Below are positions 12,880 to 23,182 of a DNA stretch of 64,000 nt, piece by piece. The translations under genes were made by a program, and so were the position numbers. A model generated the notes under the pieces. It was not told the DNA's origin and did no database searches. It saw nothing but the letters and a program-made list of their open reading frames with translations. The stretch is taken from contig NADL03000612.1 in assembly GCA_002205965.3 (NCBI GenBank), positions 372,001 through 436,000 on the forward strand. Reading direction: 5' to 3'. This stretch comes from Kappaphycus alvarezii. Its lineage: Eukaryota; Rhodophyta; Florideophyceae; Gigartinales; Solieriaceae. Each line of letters opens with the position of its first letter. The stretch's first letter is position 1.

Positions 12880-13650
12880 AAGAGTGGAGGTTGGCACAGG
12901 CACGAGCTTACCTCTGGTGGAGGTCGCGATAAAGGATTGATATCTTCTCTGCTTTGCATTTCGCGCCGAATTCGGAGAGGACATCGGGTTGAAGGCCCTC
13001 ACTCTCCTGCTGGATGGAGCGAGGGGATTCACGAGGGTAACATCGAAAAAGAAGATCCCTCCGCTGCTTCACATTGCCTGGATGTCTGGTCTCGTGCGGT
13101 GGGTACCATGGCGTGGCTCTTCAACAGAATGAAGAGCAGCTCTTGCCAGGTCTTTCGCGACAAGATTCACTTGGCGATCATGTCGGTCGATCCTGTGGGC
13201 TCTGATAGGGGTAAATCGTCGGGAGAAGAGATATTCAGAACCAACTACCCCAAGAAGGAGGTGTTGCAAGCGACAAAAGTGCTACTGTGGTATAGTTGAA
13301 CGAACAAAAAGAAGTGGATAAGGAAGACGGTTGAGAGGTCTATAAACAAGTATGGAAGAGGCAGGGTCTACCACTGATGCTACGCGACCAACGTAGGAAA
13401 ATTTTTGCTTGAGTCTGAAGTTGACTTTCAACTTCCTACTACTCGGGACTTGACTTGAAGTTGTCTACCACCTTGCTTGACTTCCACAAGAGGAAGCAGT
13501 TTATTCGGCTTGTATAGACTTTCTGGCTAACCCTAAAGTCTCAAACAAACACACTAAGAACCATAAAATGCATCAAATAGAATCGTGTCAACGAGAAAGA
13601 CTAACAGCAGATACTATCAGGTTAAATATATAGATTCTTTCCTTAATATC

Positions 13651-13818
13651 TTACTCCTCTATATCAGAGCCGAACAGTTCCCCCAAAATATCCATCCCAC
13701 CCAGGCAGTCCACACAAATCCCCGCGAACGGCTTAAAATTCTCCATTGCCTCCTGCGAAAAATATAAACCATCGAGGACGCCCCCATCCAGTTCCAGAGT
13801 CGGGACCATCTGGTCCAT
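13651..13818 (-). CDS. Small ORF inside the long LTR variant (55 codons)
   Basis: This open frame starts MDQMVPTLELD and ends ELFGSDIEE. By my count about 31 of 55 positions match the C-terminus of the acidic protein encoded at 41441-42042 (MEQVVPTLEPD ... ELFGSDLENGK). Shared landmarks are a PFAxIC, xDCL and LFGSD string. Its ATG lies only about 14 bp behind the LTR TATA box, so an LTR-initiated transcript would probably start downstream of it; translation from this ATG is therefore doubtful. The conservation is at protein level, the DNA being clearly diverged. Its role is unknown. Confidence 0.4.
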   Translation of the reverse strand: MDQMVPTLELDGGVLDGLYFSQEAMENFKPFAGICVDCLGGMDILGELFGSDIEE

Positions 13819-13830
13819 ATTTTTCTGCCC

Positions 13831-13840
13831 CTTATATAGA
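13831..13840 (-). promoter_or_regulatory. LTR TATA box
   Basis: The minus strand reads TCTATATAAGG after GGGTTGAAAAC, identical in placement to the TATA boxes at 16011, 31661 and 36828. It marks the U3/R promoter of this LTR family. Confidence 0.6.
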
Positions 13841-14218
13841 GTTTTCAACCCTCTCAATTCGTAGCACCAGTACAGTACCTATGTGCCATATTGGCACCGG
13901 TACAGCACGGCGCAAAACCCCCCTCTAAAAATAATTGAGAATAACATTGTAACTACAGTGACAGCGCAGCCAGCACAGCATGCCAGCGCAGCCAGCGCAG
14001 AGTGCCAGCGCAGCCAGCGCAGCATGCCAAATAATACCTACAATTTTCATTATATCAGGCTCCATGCAAGCAGTGCATGAGATGATCGCCATGTACATCG
14101 AGTGTGTCCGGGCAATTCCTTCTCGGGTATGGCGTGCCAGGGTGAAAAAGTGGGACTTGACAGTAGTATTGAAGCCACACCGAGAATTCTTGGCCAATGT
14201 AATGTGTAATAAGTTAAG

Positions 14219-17200
14219 TTGAAACCCACTAGCTCTCTAATAGAGAGAAACAGAACTCGTGAAGGAAGCTCGCAACAGCAAGGACGCCTGACAAACGCCA
14301 GAAGTTCCGGAAATTCCGAGTCCGGTCAGACTACAGAGGAGAGGAAAATGCAACTCTGGCATAAAAGACTAGGTCATGCGAACCTTGACAGTATTAAGTC
14401 TTTATACAGGAATGGCTCTGTTACAGGAATGGACTTGAACAAACCTCACATGAAGAAGAAGGTGTGCGACAGCTGCATGAAAGGAAAGCAAACTCGCAAG
14501 TCCCTTCAAATGACTACACCCAGAACTATGGAAAGATGCGCAGTCATTCACTCAGACGTCTGTGGGCCGATTTCAAGCCGTTCTGTCTCCGGATGTCTGT
14601 ACTTCGTAAAGTTTATTGATGAGAGTTCGTGGTATATCACTGAGTATCCTGTTTTGAGAAAGCCTGATGTTCTATCTAAGTTTAAGCTGTATAGACCGTG
14701 GTTGGAACGCAAGTTCTCTTGCATGATTAAGATGTTGCATTCGGACGGTGGAGGGAAGTATATCGGAATGAAATCATACCTAGAAGAGAGAGGTATCGAA
14801 CACCATATGGCTCCAAGATACTCCCCCAATTTAAATGGAATAGCGGAAAGAGCAAATCGCACACTTGTTGAGAGTGCAAGGCCAATGTTGGACCACGCGT
14901 CATTGCCAAGATAATTTTGGGCCGAGGCAATATCGCGTGCAGCTCAGATCCGTAACCTATTTCATTGTCCGACGGGGCAATACTAAAACATCATGTGAGC
15001 TGATGCATGTAGTTAAACCTAGCGTCAGTCACTTGAAGGTCTTTGGTTGCCTTGGATGGTACCCCATTCCTAAAGGGCTCCAGAGGAAGTTCGACCAAAA
15101 GTCCAAGCTTGGAATTGTACTAACATGCTTGGAGAACTTACAGTACAAGGTATGGCTACCTATAGAACGCAGACCTATAATCACTCGAGGTGTTACGATT
15201 GTGGAAGATCGCTTTCCGGTGGAATTTTGTTTCAACGACAGGGAGGGTTTGGCTATGGATGAGGACTACTCCATGCCCAACATTAGCGAGCAAAACTCGA
15301 GAAACAACTCGTAAATTATGATTCCAATCGCGCAAAGGGAAGGGGATGTTGGTAACACTAAAGGGTCTGGGTCTACTGCCACCAACACAGGTAACGCAGG
15401 CATTGATGGAACCAACGAAGGATCTATGGAGGAAATTGAAATGGACAACATGCTTACTCATATTCTAACATATGAGGATGGTGATGTGGAACAATCAAAT
15501 CACTGGAGTTGGTAGCAGTAGCCCGACAGAATACCGCTTTTTCGACGAGGATGGAGTAACTGGTGATATGATGCAGAAGGATGGCGAAAGGAACCCCCGC
15601 AGAGAGAGACGATCTCTAGACTACTATAACCCTGGATCATCGATGGCAGTGAATACATATCAAGCAGATCCGAAAAAAAATATATGAAGCAGTGCAGAGC
15701 GAGGATGCAGCATCGTGGCAGGAGGCAATCCATGATGAACTGGAGTCACTACAACGCCACAGAATGTGGTAAGTTGTCAATCTTCCCAACGGAGTACCAG
15801 TACTATCAACAAGGTGATATAATGAAAATTGTAGATATTCTTTGGCATGCTGCGCTGGCTGAGTTGGCATGTTGCGCTGGCTGAGCTGTCACTGTACTTT
15901 TTATTATGTTTTTAATTATTTTTAGAGGGATGCTTTGCACTGTACTGTGGCGGTGCAGATTTGGCACATAGGTACTGCATAGGTGCTACAGAATGTGAGG
16001 GTTGAAAACTCTATATAAGGGGCTTTTTGCATGAAATGGTAGGACTACTTGGGAGCCAGCACACCCGAGCGGGGCGCTCAACAAATTAAGTTGCACACAA
16101 AGCATAAAGAAAGTTGGCAGACAACTTCAAGCCAAGTCCCGAGTAGTAGGAAGTTGAGAGTCAACTTCAGACCCAAGAAAACTTTTTCTTACGCTGGTCG
16201 CAGAGCGTCGGTGGTAGACCCTACCCCTTTTATACTTGCTTGTGGCTTTCTCAACTCTCTTCTATATACACTCCCTTTTTGTTCGTTCAACAATATCACA
16301 GTAGCACTTTTGTCGCTTGCAACACCTCCTTCTCAGGGTAATTGGTTCTGAGGATCTCTTCCCCCGCCGATTTATCCCTATCACAAGGTTTATATTTCTG
16401 AGAAAGTACGATGAAGAGGGAAATGTACGAAGTCATAAGGCTCGCTTGGTTGCCAGGGGATTCACAGTCTGATGTGGGCGACATCTTCGCCCCCGTTGTT
16501 TAATTTGTTACTGTTCGCACATGCCTAGCCATAGCATTCATGAGGGGATACTTTATCGAGCAGCTTGATATCCGTACAGTATTCCTGCATGGTGATATTA
16601 TAGAGGATATTTATGTATCACCACCACCTGGGTTGAATACTGCTCAGAGTCAGAAGCACTTAAGCTCCAGAAAGGTCTATATGACCTGAAAAAAGCGCCG
16701 AAGTTGTGGTACGATAATTTTTCATTGGTGATGAAGGTACTTAAGTTTGAACCACTGGTATCAGACGAATGCGTCTACAGGAGGGGTTCAGTTTGGTTGT
16801 TGATATACGTTGCTTGATCATGAGTCAATCTAAAGCCGGTGTTCAGAAGGCTAAGACTGAACTGAGTGGACATCTTCAAACTAAGGAGCTGGGATCTTTG
16901 CATACATTCCTCGGTCTAAGGTTTATTAGGAAAGGTAATGATGGCTGGCTATCCCAAAGCCACTAGGTAATGAATGTACTTGAAAGGTTTGATATGAAAG
17001 AATGTCGCCCCATGGCCATCCCCATGACTGATAGTACCATGGCTGACCTTGAAAAATCCAGTCCTGCAACGAACAAACGAATGTATCAGGAACTGATGGG
17101 TGCATTTCTGTATATCTCTACGCGGACAAGGCCTGATATATATGCAGCAGTTTATCTACTCTGTCGCTACATGTCGGAACCTACAGATCTACACTGGAAA

Positions 17201-17692
17201 ATGGCAAAGAGGATTTTAAGGTATCTTAAGGGAACTTCTGGATACATGTTACGTCTGGGTTGTGGGAAACCTGAGGCTTTGGAAGTGTTCTGCGATGCAG
17301 ACTGGGCTGGAGACAGAACTGACGGACGCTCAACAACGGGCACAGTGCTGACACTTGGAAGCAAAACAGTTGCATGTAAATCTCTGAAGCAACGCTCTGT
17401 TGCGTTGTCCACAACTGAAGCGGAGTTTATATCTTTAAGTGAAGGCACAAAACTTGTTGTATGGGTACGCAAGTTGTTGGAGGAATTGGATTCATCGCAG
17501 GCCGGAAGCGCAGCTATCAATGAAGAAAATCAGGGTGCTGTTGTCTGGAGTAACATCGGAGTGAGAAAGGCAAAGCATGTCTCTGTTCGATTCGTGACGA
17601 ATGGGACAGTTGACATCAAGTACTTTAATACTAAGGACATGACTGCCAATGCTCTCACGAAGCCCCTAGGAAGAATCACATTTGAAAGATAA
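14219..17692 (+). pseudogene. Ty1/copia element A pol, interrupted
   Basis: Domains in copia order on the plus strand: GAG-pre-integrase MQLWHKRLGHANLDSIKSLY with CDSCMKGK (14349-14490); integrase core with IHSDVCGP, LHSDGGGKY and NGIAERANRT, so all three D,D,E residues are present (14545-14860); FWAEAI (just after a stop, 14912); SHLKVFGCLGW (about 15029-15061); RT start SWQEAIHDELESL (about 15713-15752); then the solo LTR; RT HKARLVARGF (about 16431-16460) and LQKGLYDLKKAPKLWYDN (about 16666-16720); the place of YVDD reads YVA-stop and is destroyed (about 16805-16820); RNase H DADWAGD and STTEAEFISLSEG (17299-17445) and ADALTKP-like ANALTKPLG (about 17648-17674). Gag and protease are not recognisable. 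A purine run GCATGGGGGG (17748-17757) may be the polypurine tract. The 3' end is cut by copia B. The copy is non-functional. Confidence 0.9.
15815..16383 (+). mobile_element. Solo LTR of the G1 family (569 bp) nested in copia A
   Basis: It begins TGATATAATGAAAATTG and ends TTATCCCTATCA, with a TATA box CTATATAAGG at 16011-16020. Perfect 5-bp target duplications CAAGG lie at 15810-15814 and 16384-16388. Its sequence is close to the two G1 LTRs, but U3 has fewer of the TGCGCTGGCTGAG repeats. It splits the copia A reverse transcriptase, so it inserted after copia A and then lost its internal part. Confidence 0.95.
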
Positions 17693-17857
17693 CGAGCATT
17701 GCTCGGCGTTTTACCATGAGCTCATGAAGAATGGTTCTCAGGCGTGAGCCGCATGGGGGGTACTTGATCAGGCACTTGTGTGGCACTCGCCAACATCAAT
17801 GTACTGTGATATTCAGGAGCGTGTCTCAACGGGACTAAGGTGGGGATGAGTTCTCGA

Positions 17858-18267
17858 TGAAACCTCGCTGTAGACTCACGAGTATTACGCGGTAGTACAA
17901 TCTGTCGCGGGGCAAAATACTCGTCGATAGCGTATAGCTTGCGGTGTAGCAAAGAAGGGCTGGGCGGAGCACCTCAGCGAACGAAGACGACCAAAGGGTT
18001 GGTTTACTTCCGACTTCTATGCTCCCTATTTCCCCTCTACTCTACCTGACAGTAATTGTCCTTTTGGGTGTGGACGGATGAGTGTGGGCATTGAGTGCTC
18101 GTTGCCACAGTCCGATCCTAAAAATTGATTAAAAATAGACCATTAAAGATGGACCAAAAGTAAGCCAAAAATTAGCCAAAATAGGGGCAAATTAAGCGTA
18201 GAAAGTATTGCCACGCTGACACACCGAATGTACAGTACGGAAATCAAAGAACATAAACCGATCAACA
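17858..18267 (-). repeat. 3' LTR of copia B
   Basis: 410 bp on the minus strand, starting TGTTGATCGG and ending GAGGTTTCA. It is adjoined on its inner side by the polypurine-like CGGAGGGAG. It pairs with 24539-24948. Confidence 0.9.
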
Positions 18268-18430
18268 CTCCCTCCGATCGGACGTTCCGTCCACACTATC
18301 TCATCTCCGACTCCCAATCGTCTTGCGGCAGGACGAAAGGGTAACTCGAGTCTTGGTGGCGTCCGGGCAACACTGTGCATCCTGTGAAACAATCTGACCG
18401 CTGTAAGACATGCTAGCAAGAGAGTGCAAC

Positions 18431-19363
18431 ATGCAAACTAGAGCAAGTAGCGCGCCAAGCGCTGTCCTTACAGCGCAACCGGTAATTGTGAAGCCAAAGC
18501 GGGGTTATTTCACGGGACGTGCACAACGGTAAACGGAGCTCGGTAATGAGAACTTCAACATTGAATCTTTGGTTTGCGGCGATGGCAAAGGCGACCGCAG
18601 TGGGAGGACCTTAAAGAATCTGAAGTGGTATGCAAGCGATCGGATTGACGGAGGAATCGAATCGTACTATGAAATCGATCCGGACACCGTAGTGCTTACG
18701 ATGCGAGGTGGACGCCAAGCTAGCAACTGCCAGACTCGAGCGCTCACTTCCCCAGCGAGGGCTCGCACTTTTGGACATGTGCTGAGGGTGAAAATTCCAA
18801 AGGAGAAGCGCAATAACAGCGCGTATGTGCGCAATAAGCTCAAGAAGGCAGCACTGGAGTGGATGGTTACGAATCGCGATTGCGTAATATCAGTCGGAGG
18901 CCCGGGAGAGCTTGATTGTATCACCGACGTGAAATGTCACTACGTGTGGGACTTTGGCGAGGTATTTTTGATTCAAAACGACGGAAACTGCATGACGGCA
19001 GCAATTACGAACGCAGTGGAGGTCCTGGCGGGTTTCAATGTTGGAAAAGAATTGCGCGAATACTTCTACGACGAAATTTCTCATCTCTTGAAGATAGGTC
19101 AAGCGATTCCCTTTCTACACGAGCTTGGGATGGGCCTTGAGTTGAGGAAGATAGCGAAGAGCGATCGACAGGCGTTTAACTAGAATCCATTTGCTTATCT
19201 TGCGAATTTCAATAGCGTCGTGTCCATCGTTCACGTTTTCCAACCTAAGCTAGTATCGCATACGATTGTTGTCGATGCGTCCCGCAAGCTAATCATTGAT
19301 AGCGCGGAGGAATTTCCTATGCGCTTAAGTGAAGTCATTTTGCGTAAATGCGGAGGCGATTAA
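18431..19363 (+). pseudogene. Antisense accessory ORF of copia B, possible cysteine peptidase
   Basis: A plus-strand frame of 310 codons runs from ATG 18431 to TAA 19361 with two in-frame stops (TAA 18530, TAG 19181), opposite to the gag-pol strand. It lies between RNase H and the 3' LTR and ends 85 bp from the RNase H stop, tail to tail. The C-terminal half has LIQNDGNCMTAAITNAVEV (a Cys in a DGNC setting, about residues 181-199) and SHTIVVDASRKLIIDSAEEF (His and Asp, about residues 274-293). The C...H...D order and the DGNC context resemble papain-fold/OTU-like cysteine peptidases; this is inference, not a recognised family. The N-terminal half is basic (LRVKIPKEKRNNSAYVRNKL) with no known motif. 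Apart from the two stops the frame is intact, which speaks for a once functional gene. It may be an antisense ORF native to this element or a captured host gene. Confidence 0.55.
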
Positions 19364-19447
19364 GCTAAGGCTCTACGTATTGGCGAAGTGCGCTAGTTAG
19401 TTCAGCAGAAGAAGCGAAAAGTAAACACATAAATTTCCTCCCGTTTT

Positions 19448-20146
19448 CTAGTTGCGGATGATCCATTGCTCCGGCGTCGCATACAGTCTACCTGTTTCCA
19501 GGACGCGCTGTTGATACCCTAGCTGCATGGGCTTCGTTAATCCGTCAGCTATGTTGCACGTGCTGCGCACAAAGCCAATGTCCGATATGACTTTGTCCTT
19601 GAATCCCTCCCTTGCAGCTGCAATTTCTAGCATCATTCTCTTCTCATATGTCCCAGATCCCTTAGAGATGACATCAAACAAACTCTTACTGCCAGTGAGG
19701 AGTTGTACGGGGACCTTGAAGCCATGTAATGCTCCGAGCTCGGCAGCAAGGACTGAGGCGACATCGAAGAGATCACTGAAGGCGATAACTTCACCAGCCA
19801 TAGTAGACCTAGTCACCCTTTTGGACTTATAAGATTTGAATGAGACAGGAACAACCGATCCAGTATCGTCTCCGATAAAGCAAATGTGACCCAGTTGCGT
19901 AGAGAGATCCGCATTGTTTGCGAAGGACGCATCTGAGTATCCGATAACTCGTATAGTTTTCTTTTCCAGCTTCGGGACTCTTAAAGATACGCGGTTATCA
20001 ATAGCAAATGCGACAGCTTCGTTAAGGCGCTTAAGGATTTGCTTCGGTTTCTGTGAGAATATATCTTCCGTCACTTGGGCACGCTGCGCAATTTCAAACA
20101 AGCAGTCTGGGCGCGTATTTACGAGCCACGCAAGCTTCATTCTCAT
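19448..20146 (-). pseudogene. Copia B RNase H
   Basis: In the same frame as the RT and separated from it by stops at about 20207 and 20147, this 232-codon stretch reads AWLVNTRPDCLFEIA, GYSDASFANN (first catalytic Asp), TRSTMAGEVIAFSD (Glu) and CNIADGLTKPM near the end. The third acidic position, usually TDSKS, reads TGSKS, so a catalytic Asp appears replaced by Gly. Confidence 0.85.
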
Positions 20147-20209
20147 TTATCTAAATTGAGAGAAGCTAGCATCCAAGGGCAATATCTCAAGTTTCTTCAG
20201 ATACTCATG

Positions 20210-21034
20210 CTAATCTTGTATTAACGTACCGTCCTTATGCATTGCGAGAGAGAATGAGCACGGAAGCCTCTGGTCTTCTGCTATTTCGAACTTCTCGTTT
20301 GTCTTCTTCGAGATTTGCTTGAAGTCCTTGTCTCCAGCGCGGATGAGATCATCTACATAGCCCCCAGACAGACCTTTCAATATTCCACGTTGAAGGAGAA
20401 AATATAGTGCTACGTCAGAACGCAGTGGCTTCATCTTTTGATCATCACGGTGATGCTTTGCAAGCTTCTCTTGCCACAAGTCTCCAGATTCGCAAAGCCC
20501 GTAGAGTGGCTTAAGAAGCTTTAAGTACTGGGACGGATCCAACTCAAACTCTGAGACAGGCTTTTCGATGAAAATATCTCGTCCTAATGGCTCAGCAGCT
20601 TGAATATATGCTTGAGGAACATCAGAAGTCCAGATATCGAAGTTCAAGATTGATGCTAGTGCGAGTAGAAGCCGTACCGAATGAGGCTGGAGCGTCGATG
20701 TCGAGTGAACCATCAAGTCTCTGAACTCATCACGGCGCCCTCCGATTACGTATCGAGCCTTATGTTTGATTTTTCCATCTGCGGTTGACTTAATGGCAAG
20801 AAAGAAGCAACCGGGCAGTATGTTACCATTTGGGGGAAGCTCCTCCTTGAGAATCACTTGAAATGTGCCGCGTTCAAGTATATTTCTTATCTCGACCCTC
20901 TTTGCTGCAGTCATCTCAGCTGTATACGCTCTGGGATCACCTGGGGTGATTACTTCTATCACAAACCTTTGCCGCGATGTCGTCGTCGGCTGATTCGGTC
21001 GATGCGGTGCCGAATTTGTGGAGGGCATCCCCAA
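20210..21034 (-). pseudogene. Copia B reverse transcriptase
   Basis: 275 codons without an internal stop. Motifs: RAYTAEMTAAKRVEIRNI, HKARYVIGGRRDEF, SVRLLLALASILNFDIWTSD (first catalytic Asp), AYIQAAEP, LKPLYGLCESGDLWQEKL and GGYVDDL with the YVDD box at 20349-20360. The catalytic residues look intact. The frame differs from that of the integrase upstream (a frameshift between about 20960 and 21030), and a stop follows TLIQD. Confidence 0.88.
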
Positions 21035-21039
21035 GCTCC

Positions 21040-22640
21040 ATCATGAAGGAGTGAGCCATGTATACCGATGTGGCTTCCAACCTATCACCAGTAAAATACT
21101 GTTTGACTTGCAAAACGTTAAAAGGTCGTGCTGCACCGATATTTTTGTCTTGAACGAAAAGAAGCTTCCTTGATTCATCAGTTCCCACAACAGTGAATGG
21201 TCCAAGCTATTCACCAATACGATGGTTGATAAATTTCTCCCTCCAGACGAGCACTTTTTCACCAGGCTGGTAGAACCTACTAGCGGCAGCAAGCTTCCTG
21301 TGCTGTAAGGCGCGACAAATCCCCATCTCCTCCATCATCTTTTCCATCTCCTTGCGCGCCGACTGAGCGATAGAAGCTCTTTCTTCTAATTTCGGCCTTC
21401 GCGATGGGTTCTCAGATCGTGTGGGCACTTGTGAAAACTCCCCAAACACAAAAGCAGGTGGAACAAGTCCTTCAGGCCCTAAAGTATCGTTCGTGTCCTT
21501 AACAGAGGCAGCCAACGCTGCTTTAGGCGGTATTTGAGGAAGCTCGGACTTTATTTTGCGATAAGTCTGTCGTAGGGGTTGATGATATCGCTCTCCTAGG
21601 CCAAGGCTGTTGTGTGCTTCGATTCCGGTGTCCTTTACTTCGACGTTTGACATGGCTCCAAGTTTGACGAATGCGTCACCGAAATAAGGGCCTTGATCAA
21701 CCAGCATGCAATTCGGCAAGCCCGTGTATATCATAGCCCAGCATTCTAAGATGTTTGTCCACAAAGTCTTAGTCGAAACTTCTGGGACGAACTTGGCAGC
21801 GCTGAAACGAGTGCCTTCATCTACAATGTGAAGGACTAGCTTGCTATCAAGTATATCAAGTAGAATTCGCTCATTAAACCGTACCTGCTCCGCCGCAAAA
21901 GAGACTCTGAAACGCGTTGAGGCGGTATGTATCCTTTGACAGGGGTCACAGCGTTTCGAAAGGTCTTGAAGTGTCTCCAGAGTTTCTAGGGAGGTCTCCT
22001 CTGATCGAGCCTTCTTCAGAAGGTTGAAAAGCTTTTCCACAGAGGGATGAAAGAATTTATTATGCAGTTTTTCCAACTGAGATCTTGTAAACATCACCTC
22101 AGTGGACAATTCCATCTCGACATAGACGTGACCAATCTTTGATCGGAGCAAAGGCACACGCCACTCGTCGAAGTAGTATTATGAGCCATTATCTTCCACA
22201 ACACCTCGCTTCGTGAGCCTATTAGCCACTGTATCTGCAGTGAGTGACTCACGTTCTAGCTAGTCCAATCCCAAGAGTGCGGGAATGTCTGTTTCGACAA
22301 CATCCATCTCAACCGAGATCATTGGTTCCCCAGGTAGTGTTGCGAGAGGTATGGAAGCCTTCCCGAGTTAGATATATGATGTATCAGCAAACCGAAAGCG
22401 GTTCGATGACCTATTCAGCTGAGTTATTCGACGTCCAATAGTGGCCAAAACAGACTTCAGCTCCTTGAAACCAATGCAGGATTTAGGAGCTCCAATATCG
22501 ACGCAGAAACCCGGTGTGCCATTTCGATTACTTCGCGTTCGTTTCATTTCCTTTGAGAGCTCTGAAATGAAAACGGAAGTAAGGTCGATATCCACAAGCC
22601 CTTTACCCCTCAGATGAGTGGTTGTACGGGGCATAGCCCA
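21040..22640 (-). pseudogene. Copia B protease and integrase
   Basis: One frame with isolated stops (about 22367, 22258, 22182, 21206). Protease: GFCVDIGAPKSCIG (about 22470-22515), where DIGA stands for the usual D(S/T)GA. Integrase: a pre-integrase HNKFFHPSVEKLF and CDPCQRIH; ILLDILDSKLVLHIVDEGT (first Asp); MLVDQGPYFGDAF (second Asp); LGLGERYHQPLRQTY (Glu). The C-terminal part has FYQPGEKVLVWREKFINHRI and, after the stop, LGPFTVVGTDESRKL. The stop at GE*LGPF sits where a conserved Trp is usual, consistent with TGG to TAG. Confidence 0.85.
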
Positions 22641-22659
22641 TTTACAAGGGCGACGATCC

Positions 22660-23122
22660 CGAGGCTTTATCGATCGTCGCCTGAGGCAAAATCCGGGGGG
22701 TACTTAAGCGGTATACCAGGGTCTCCGGAGAGGGACGCAGATAAGTGGTTGGTGAACCATTCTTTGTTGGATTGCTCAATGAAATGAGTGCCTTTGGCAT
22801 TCTCTGTATCCAGAAGACCATCAAAGATAGCCAGTTCGTCCTTTGTTCCGCTGAAGTGCACAGAATTGTCGGGACGATGGCCTTCGCCATCTTCATCAGA
22901 GGTAGCTGTATCGCGTTCAAGCTCTCCCTCCATTCCAAGGACCAGATCCGACACTATGTGGACGGCGGCATCTCCATTCTTAAATCGATCACTCACATAG
23001 CCACGGATAGTTCCAGGCTTACAAAGATGTCCAGGACGCCACTTCTCCTTACAACAGTGGCATACACCCTTGCGACGGCTCTCTACGAAGGAGCCAGCTG
23101 GAGGAGGGGGACGAGAGTGTAG
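22660..23122 (-). pseudogene. Copia B zinc-binding linker between gag and protease
   Basis: The frame contains GVCHCCKEKWRPGHLCK (about 23026-23076), a C-x2-C ... GHxC motif like the gag nucleocapsid variants of some plant and algal retroelements. An acidic linker with HFSGTKDELAIFDGLL follows. It is separated from gag by a stop and frameshift and from the protease by a frameshift near 22660. Confidence 0.65.
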
Positions 23123-23182
23123 AGAAGTGTGATTAGGCTTCCCATGCTTTTACAAAAGCTTGGGCGGACTTCCGTACTGCTG

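Larger units (their letters stand above)
13203..14057 (-). mobile_element. Solo LTR, long variant of the G1 family (855 bp)
   Basis: The minus strand starts TGATATAATGAAAATTG and ends CCCCTATCA, the same ends as the G1 LTRs at 31.4 and 36.6 kb. It is flanked by perfect 5-bp target duplications GGCTC (13198-13202 and 14058-14062). No internal region remains, so it is a solo LTR left by LTR-LTR recombination. Compared with G1 LTRs it has a different number of TGCGCTGGC-type repeats in U3. It also has an extra segment of roughly 250 bp behind the TATA box that contains a 55-codon open frame (see 13651-13818). Confidence 0.92.
12781..14222 (+). pseudogene. Unidentified ORF split by a solo LTR
   Basis: An open frame from 12781 to the LTR edge at 13202 (containing AIMSVDPVGS) continues in the same frame at 14063-14222 (MQAVHEMIAMYIECVRAIPS and onward to a stop) once the 855-bp LTR and one copy of its GGCTC duplication are disregarded. 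That restored continuity suggests a real coding sequence before insertion. The N-terminal part is confused by S1 copy b at 12831-12879. I do not recognise the product; it could be a host gene or a retroelement gag. It lies just upstream of copia A and on the same strand. Confidence 0.4.
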
